A stretch of 17,875 nucleotides of DNA. Source: Desulfobacteraceae bacterium. GTDB taxonomy: Bacteria > Desulfobacterota > DSM-4660 > Desulfatiglandales > Desulfatiglandaceae. Location: assembly GCA_020349865.1 (NCBI GenBank), contig CP070700.1, positions 3,712,218-3,730,092 on the forward strand. The letters run 5' to 3'. The translations under genes were made by a program, and so were the position numbers. Below, piece after piece: positions 14,384 through 17,875 of this stretch. Every line of letters begins with the position of its first letter. Positions within the stretch are counted from its first letter, which is position 1. Below the pieces are notes generated by a model. That model had not been told where the DNA came from. It saw only the letters and a program-made list of their open reading frames with translations, and did not search any database.

Positions 14384-14679
14384 GTAACAGTTTAGTGCTT
14401 TGAAAATAGTGCAAAAAGGGCCGTGGGTATCTCTTTCAGAAGGGCCGCAAAAACCTGCCTCATTCAATTGAACGGCAGATTGGCCTTAAAACTCAACCCA
14501 GGACAGTCCCATAAGACAGACTCCTTCATAACAGTAGTCCTCTCTGCCTGCTCCACGCCCCTGTTCAAGGCCAAGGGGGCGTTCGACAAGCTTTTAAGAA
14601 TTTGTGTTGCGGTCCTTCTGAAAGAGATATCCACGGCCCGATAATACAATGATGATTTTAAAAAACGCTAAACTGTTAC
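14384..14679. mobile_element. 296-bp miniature inverted-repeat element with 8-bp target duplication
   Basis: The element starts GTAACAGTTTAG and ends CGCTAAACTGTTAC; the outer 11-bp inverted repeat GTAACAGTTTA is perfect. It is flanked by the identical octamer TAATAATT at 14376-14383 and 14680-14687. Inside, the 33-bp blocks 14418-14450 and 14607-14639 are inverted copies with two differences, and weaker symmetry continues inward. GTAA ends with 8-bp duplications are the hallmarks of IS66-family transposition. No credible transposase is encoded; the open frames on either strand merely reflect the symmetry. It separates the FrhB-like gene from iorA and could form a large mRNA hairpin in read-through transcripts. 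Confidence 0.88.
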
Positions 14680-14719
14680 TAATAATTAAACATCTATGAG
14701 CAAAGCGAACTAAGTGCAA

Positions 14720-15859
14720 TCACTCAAAAAGCGTGCGAAGCACTGGATCACGGCTGTCCAGATATAAGAGGTTACCGGAGCTGCCGCTTTTTTCAGCCAA
14801 ATTTTTTACTGCCATGCTCTTTTTGTTCATTGAAGCCTTTTTCAGTTTATCAAGGTTCTCTTCAGGCACATCCCGGAATTCAAGAGTGCCTCTGGATCTG
14901 GCAAGTTCCATGAGTTCATGGCCGATTTGTGTCCTTACAATCAACTGATTCCATGATCTGGCCACTTCCCAATCCTCGGGTAGCCGTGCAGAGCCAACAG
15001 AAATATCACTGAATTCTGCTGTCATGTCAAAGCAGTAACGACACGCCTCTCTGATACAGGGGTTGACATCATCAAGGGAAATCTCAATGGTTCCATTTTT
15101 TGTATATACTTCTATAGAATGATATTTGCTCGGAGGGATATCCATGCCTGTGATGGTGTTCAAATCTGTTTTTTCACGCAAGAGATCAACGACCTTACGC
15201 CATGAAAAGGCCCAGCCACAGAACAGACCGATAACGAGGCTCAGCTTATCTATGTCGTTGTCATCTGTGGCAATTGGTTTGAGGCGCATCTTGGCAATTG
15301 CAAGGGCCTGGCATGGCGTTGCCACCACACCGATTTTGTTGGATTCGTCCCTGGCAATTCTGTTGAATTCCGCGACTGTGGGAGAGACAACAAACGTGCT
15401 TTTTCCTCGCTCTTTTACTTCAGAAGGCGTCTTAACAGACACGCCGTTTGGCAGAAAATTTTCCCGGGCATCAGCAATGACAGCCGTATCTACAATGCCT
15501 TCCTCCATTGCCAGGGCCATGAGGGCTGTTACTGTTCCTCCATGCTGTGCGTTTTTGCGTGTCTGCTCATCAGTTGCTCTTGTGATATAAAACCCTTTAA
15601 CTGCACCTATCTCTGGAGTCAAATCCGCTTCATCAAATGAAGTATTCCGCAAGGTCTCGAGGTCCGTTGGAGTCCTTGGGCAAAACGCATAACATCTGCC
15701 AGCGTTCATATCACAATGATGTAGAATAACAGTATTGTCATTATATGATACTTGATACGGACAAAGACCCACACAGGCTCCACAACCGGTGCAAAGATCC
15801 GCATCCAGAACCCTCTCCTGAAGTTCCTTTTGCCCCAAGGTCTGATCCTTGTCTTCCAT
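14720..15859 (-). CDS. FrhB-family coenzyme F420 hydrogenase/dehydrogenase beta-like iron-sulfur flavoprotein
   Basis: Residues 23-33 (CTGCGACVGLC) bind one 4Fe-4S cluster. A second cysteine group, C49, C56 and C60 in HHCDMNAGRCYAFCP, lacks the usual CxxCGxC form and may bind an incomplete or different cluster. The FrhB N-terminal domain appears as GGTVTALMALAMEEGIVDTA and the C-terminal domain as VVATPCQALAIAKM with GLFCGWAFSW. Relatives are FAD-containing electron-transfer modules that move electrons between ferredoxin and F420, thiols or quinones. I chose the ATG at 15857-15859 because GGGAGG lies nine bases upstream; a GTG two codons earlier is too close to that site. Length 379 residues. 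It follows the D-2-hydroxyacid dehydrogenase gene by 52 bp, so it probably handles electrons from the neighbouring oxidoreductases. Confidence 0.88.
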   Translation of the reverse strand: MEDKDQTLGQKELQERVLDADLCTGCGACVGLCPYQVSYNDNTVILHHCDMNAGRCYAFCPRTPTDLETLRNTSFDEADLTPEIGAVKGFYITRATDEQTRKNAQHGGTVTALMALAMEEGIVDTAVIADARENFLPNGVSVKTPSEVKERGKSTFVVSPTVAEFNRIARDESNKIGVVATPCQALAIAKMRLKPIATDDNDIDKLSLVIGLFCGWAFSWRKVVDLLREKTDLNTITGMDIPPSKYHSIEVYTKNGTIEISLDDVNPCIREACRYCFDMTAEFSDISVGSARLPEDWEVARSWNQLIVRTQIGHELMELARSRGTLEFRDVPEENLDKLKKASMNKKSMAVKNLAEKSGSSGNLLYLDSRDPVLRTLFE

Positions 15860-15911
15860 CTCCACTGACCTCCCGTTAACGAAAAAAACTTCAATAATGT
15901 AAATATGTTAC

Positions 15912-16937
15912 TCAGGCCACCGTGCCCCACCTTTGCAACCAGGTTTCCTTGACCTCTGGGTTGAGCCCATAAAGGGGCCACTCTCCCCTCAGGGCCGTGG
16001 CTACCTGCGTCATTGGTTTGTAGAAAAGCTCTGCATCCGAGGTGGTGGAGTAGAAGGCGCTGTGCCCGGTGAGAATGACATTGGGCATTTTAATCAGCGG
16101 GTTATCGGCTGCTATAGGCTCTTCCACCGTCACATCAATTCCTGCACCCGCGATGAGGCCTTCTTGCAGGGCTTTGATGAGTGCCGGCTCATCCACACAT
16201 CTTCCCCTTGCGGTATTAATAAAGTAGCAGGTTGGCTTCATCTTCTTAAACTCTTCATAGCCGAACATGTTGTGCGTTTCTGGAGTCAGGGGCGTATGGA
16301 TGCTGATAAAGTCCGATTCGCGCAGTAATGTGTCAAAATCTGCCGGCTTCACCCCGTGGCTTTCCATGACCCCATCAAAGACATAGGGATCATAAGCGAT
16401 AACCTTTATTCCCAGCCCCCTGGCCTTGAGTGCCGTGGCCGTACCGATCTTTCCCAGACCCACAATACCAAGGGTCTGGTCACGCATTCGGAATATGGGA
16501 CAGCCAATTTCCTCCAGGGCCTGTCGACCACCGGTAAAATTTATTTGCTTCTCCCTGACGGCTTTATCTATCTGGAGCATTATGCGGCCGAGGGCAAGTA
16601 TGAATCCTATGGCTAAACCTGAGACCTCGTCAAGGCAGTAATCGGGGACATTGGTAACAGCGATCCCAAATTCGGTGGCGGCCTCTAAGTCCACCGTTTC
16701 AAATCCAATGGCAATACCTGCAATGATGCGACAGTTTCTTAAAGTTTTGAGTACCCGTCGGTTGAAAGGTTGCCGGGAAACAACACCGATTACTGCGTCG
16801 GCATCCTTAGCGTTACTGATAATCTCATCCTCATTGAGCCACACTCCCTTGAACAGCGTGGCGTCCAGGGATTCGAGTAGTGCGTCTCCATGGTCTATGC
16901 CGGGCAAGGCATACGTATGAACGACCTTAAAGCCCAT
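15912..16937 (-). CDS. D-isomer-specific 2-hydroxyacid dehydrogenase (CtBP/phosphoglycerate dehydrogenase-like)
   Basis: This family interconverts D-2-hydroxy acids and 2-oxo acids with NAD(P). The nucleotide-binding domain has GIVGLGKIGTA (157-167) with an acidic Asp183 in AYDPYV, which favours NAD. Catalytic residues are Arg244 in NTARGRCVDE, Glu273 in DVTVEEP and His292 in TGHSAFYS. The stretch TNVPDYCLDEVSGLAIGFIL (95-114) is typical of the CtBP-like branch. Length of 341 residues is normal. The ATG at 16935-16937 follows AGGAGG with good spacing. It is the first gene of the presumed set FrhB-like, iorAB and LarA family, where it would supply the 2-oxo acid for IorAB. Substrate unknown; hydroxypyruvate or phosphoglycerate are alternatives for this fold. 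Confidence 0.92.
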   Translation of the reverse strand: MGFKVVHTYALPGIDHGDALLESLDATLFKGVWLNEDEIISNAKDADAVIGVVSRQPFNRRVLKTLRNCRIIAGIAIGFETVDLEAATEFGIAVTNVPDYCLDEVSGLAIGFILALGRIMLQIDKAVREKQINFTGGRQALEEIGCPIFRMRDQTLGIVGLGKIGTATALKARGLGIKVIAYDPYVFDGVMESHGVKPADFDTLLRESDFISIHTPLTPETHNMFGYEEFKKMKPTCYFINTARGRCVDEPALIKALQEGLIAGAGIDVTVEEPIAADNPLIKMPNVILTGHSAFYSTTSDAELFYKPMTQVATALRGEWPLYGLNPEVKETWLQRWGTVA

Positions 16938-16973
16938 TGTCTACCTCCTTTTGGTGGCACTCTCACATTTTCA

Positions 16974-17016
16974 TTTCATGAAAGGGGCACAATCACCTGT
17001 TTACTCGCTTTGTCAA
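16974..17016 (-). promoter_or_regulatory. Candidate promoter and operator for the 2-hydroxyacid dehydrogenase operon
   Basis: Reading the minus strand, TTGACA (plus 17011-17016) is a perfect -35; the hexamer at 16-17 bp spacing is only a weak -10. Downstream of it lies the perfect 10-bp palindrome TTTCATGAAA (16974-16983), 37 bp before the start codon, where a repressor could bind. The 188-bp inserted element ends 12 bp upstream of the -35. Confidence 0.3.
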
Positions 17017-17028
17017 TGCCTTTCTTTA

Positions 17029-17216
17029 CCCTAACGTTGCATAAAATTTGAGTTTAAAAATGTATAGATTGGGTCAGCAAGGGGCGGTTGCCCATTTTCA
17101 AGGACGAAAGCGTATTGAACATACGGTGAGTTCTTGAAAATGGGCAATCGTTTCTTGATGGCCTGATATAGAGCGAGCGAAGCGCTTTTGGACCAAATAT
17201 TTCTGCAACGTTAGGG
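17029..17216. mobile_element. 188-bp palindromic miniature element with TTTA target duplication
   Basis: CCCTAACGTTGCA (17029-17041) and TGCAACGTTAGGG (17204-17216) are perfect 13-bp terminal inverted repeats. TTTA stands immediately outside both ends (17025-17028 and 17217-17220), consistent with a 4-bp duplication. A second inverted pair, TTGCCCATTTTCAAG (17088-17102) and CTTGAAAATGGGCAA (17133-17147), encloses a CGTAT/ATACG stem, so the centre can fold into a long nested hairpin. No open frame of note. The ends do not match the GTAACA elements, and I do not assign an IS family. Confidence 0.8.
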
Positions 17217-17306
17217 TTTAGATGCCCGCATACTGCGGTTTAAAGTCCTTTTAATAAGATTCAACTTATCCCATTCACCCCCTCAACAATCAAAGAGAGA
17301 AAGCGG

Positions 17307-17360
17307 CTCCTGATTGATTTCGAGGATACACATGAAAAAGATTATTCAATCGATCAGGAG
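17307..17360 (-). terminator. Inverted repeat downstream of the TRAP large permease
   Basis: CTCCTGATTGATT (17307-17319) pairs with AATCGATCAGGAG (17348-17360) at 12 of 13 positions around a 28-base loop. On the minus strand the stem starts 14 bases after the permease stop. The following bases are only moderately U-rich (CTTTCTCTCTTT), so termination or 3' end protection are both possible. The 80 or so bases between it and the 188-bp element contain only a small CCGCA/TGCGG stem at 17224-17236. Confidence 0.45.
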
Positions 17361-17373
17361 GAGCGACAAAAAC

Positions 17374-17875
17374 TTAACTGAAAACGGCATTCGGCAGCCA
17401 TGTGGCAATCTTTGGGAAGATCATGACGAGGGCCAATCCTGTTGATTCAACGATGGTAAAGGGGATCACTGACCGGTAGATGTCTCCCATGGTTATGGAA
17501 GGTGGCACAATTCCCTTGAGGTAAAAAAGGTTAAAGCCGAATGGTGGCGTCATATAGCCGATTTCCATGTTAATGGTAAAAAGGATCCCGAACCAGACGG
17601 GGTCGAACCCATGGGCCGTAACCACCGGCAGGAAGATGGGCACGCAGATCATCATGATGCCGGCCGGGTCCAGGACCATGGCCAGCAGGAAGATCACGAT
17701 CTGGATGAAGATGATGGTGCCCCAGGGACCGCCGGGAATGAACTGCATGAAGTCTTCGATCAAACGGGCGGCCCCCATGCCGTGGTATGCCGCACTGAAG
17801 CAATAGGCCCCGAAGAGGATCCACATGATCATGCCGGTGAGACGGAAGGTTCTGATACATGACTCCACGATCAGA
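17374..17875 (-). CDS. TRAP transporter large permease (DctM), C-terminal part (runs off right edge)
   Basis: About 166 residues from the end of a DctM-type permease are visible; the frame stays open to the window edge, so the start is outside. DctM forms the main channel of a TRAP transporter for organic acids, driven by an ion gradient. Visible membrane stretches include GTIIFIQIVIFLLAMVLDPA and IMMICVPIFLPVV, followed by GFDPVWFGILFTINMEIGYM and TPPFGFNLFYLKGI, the most conserved C-terminal segment of the large subunit. The protein ends LPNAVFS. This is a separate system from the fused TAXI permease; its DctP and DctQ partners should lie to the right. It is read in the same direction as the 2-hydroxyacid dehydrogenase gene 436 bp downstream, which suggests a related substrate. 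Confidence 0.95.
   Translation of the reverse strand, partial: LIVESCIRTFRLTGMIMWILFGAYCFSAAYHGMGAARLIEDFMQFIPGGPWGTIIFIQIVIFLLAMVLDPAGIMMICVPIFLPVVTAHGFDPVWFGILFTINMEIGYMTPPFGFNLFYLKGIVPPSITMGDIYRSVIPFTIVESTGLALVMIFPKIATWLPNAVFS

Noticed and set aside
14423..14649. Open frames of 61-73 codons on both strands inside the 296-bp element
   Set aside because: The two frames echo each other (ISFRRAAKT and ISFRRTATQ) because they read the inverted blocks; no transposase motif is present.
17332..17379. Possible small peptide beginning MKKIIQSIRR on the plus strand
   Set aside because: Only 15-16 codons, it sits on the arm of an inverted repeat and has no ribosome site of its own.

Overview
The window looks like a chromosomal segment of an anaerobic deltaproteobacterium (Desulfobacterota-like). 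The inference rests on gene content: TRAP transporters including a TAXI type, an indolepyruvate:ferredoxin oxidoreductase, an FrhB-type iron-sulfur flavoprotein, acyl-CoA enzymes, and a receiver-only response regulator paired with an Hfq-like protein. No rRNA, tRNA or CRISPR array was recognised, and I did not assign a species.

Layout. Bases 1-2819 are read on the minus strand: the start of asd (running off the left edge), a sirtuin deacylase, and a two-gene unit of a single-domain receiver followed by a protein with two apparent Sm/Hfq-like folds. Bases 3185-8749 are read on the plus strand: an FAH-family hydrolase, a TAXI solute receptor, a DUF1850 membrane protein, a fused TRAP permease, a 3-hydroxyacyl-CoA dehydrogenase-type enzyme, and the first 60 or so residues of a zinc alcohol dehydrogenase that has been cut off, apparently by an insertion-sequence remnant. 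Bases 8968-17875 are read on the minus strand: the end of a TRAP large permease (running off the right edge), a D-2-hydroxyacid dehydrogenase, an FrhB-like ferredoxin/flavoprotein, iorA, iorB, a LarA-family protein, and, after a gap, a thiolase.

How the genes may work together. The minus-strand set can be read as a route for 2-hydroxy acids: uptake (TRAP), epimerisation (LarA family), oxidation to a 2-oxo acid (D-2-hydroxyacid dehydrogenase), oxidative decarboxylation to an acyl-CoA with reduced ferredoxin (IorAB), electron transfer through the FrhB-like protein, and perhaps acyl-CoA chain handling by the thiolase. The plus-strand set looks like a second uptake-and-oxidation unit for an organic acid. 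Both assignments are inference from families and gene order.

Non-coding structure is the most unusual part. Two related small non-autonomous elements with ends beginning GTAACA and 8-bp flanking duplications (63 bp at 1422-1484 and 296 bp at 14384-14679) resemble IS66-type miniature elements; the larger one sits inside the presumed FrhB-iorA operon. A third, unrelated 188-bp palindromic element with TTTA duplications lies at 17029-17216, upstream of the 2-hydroxyacid dehydrogenase.
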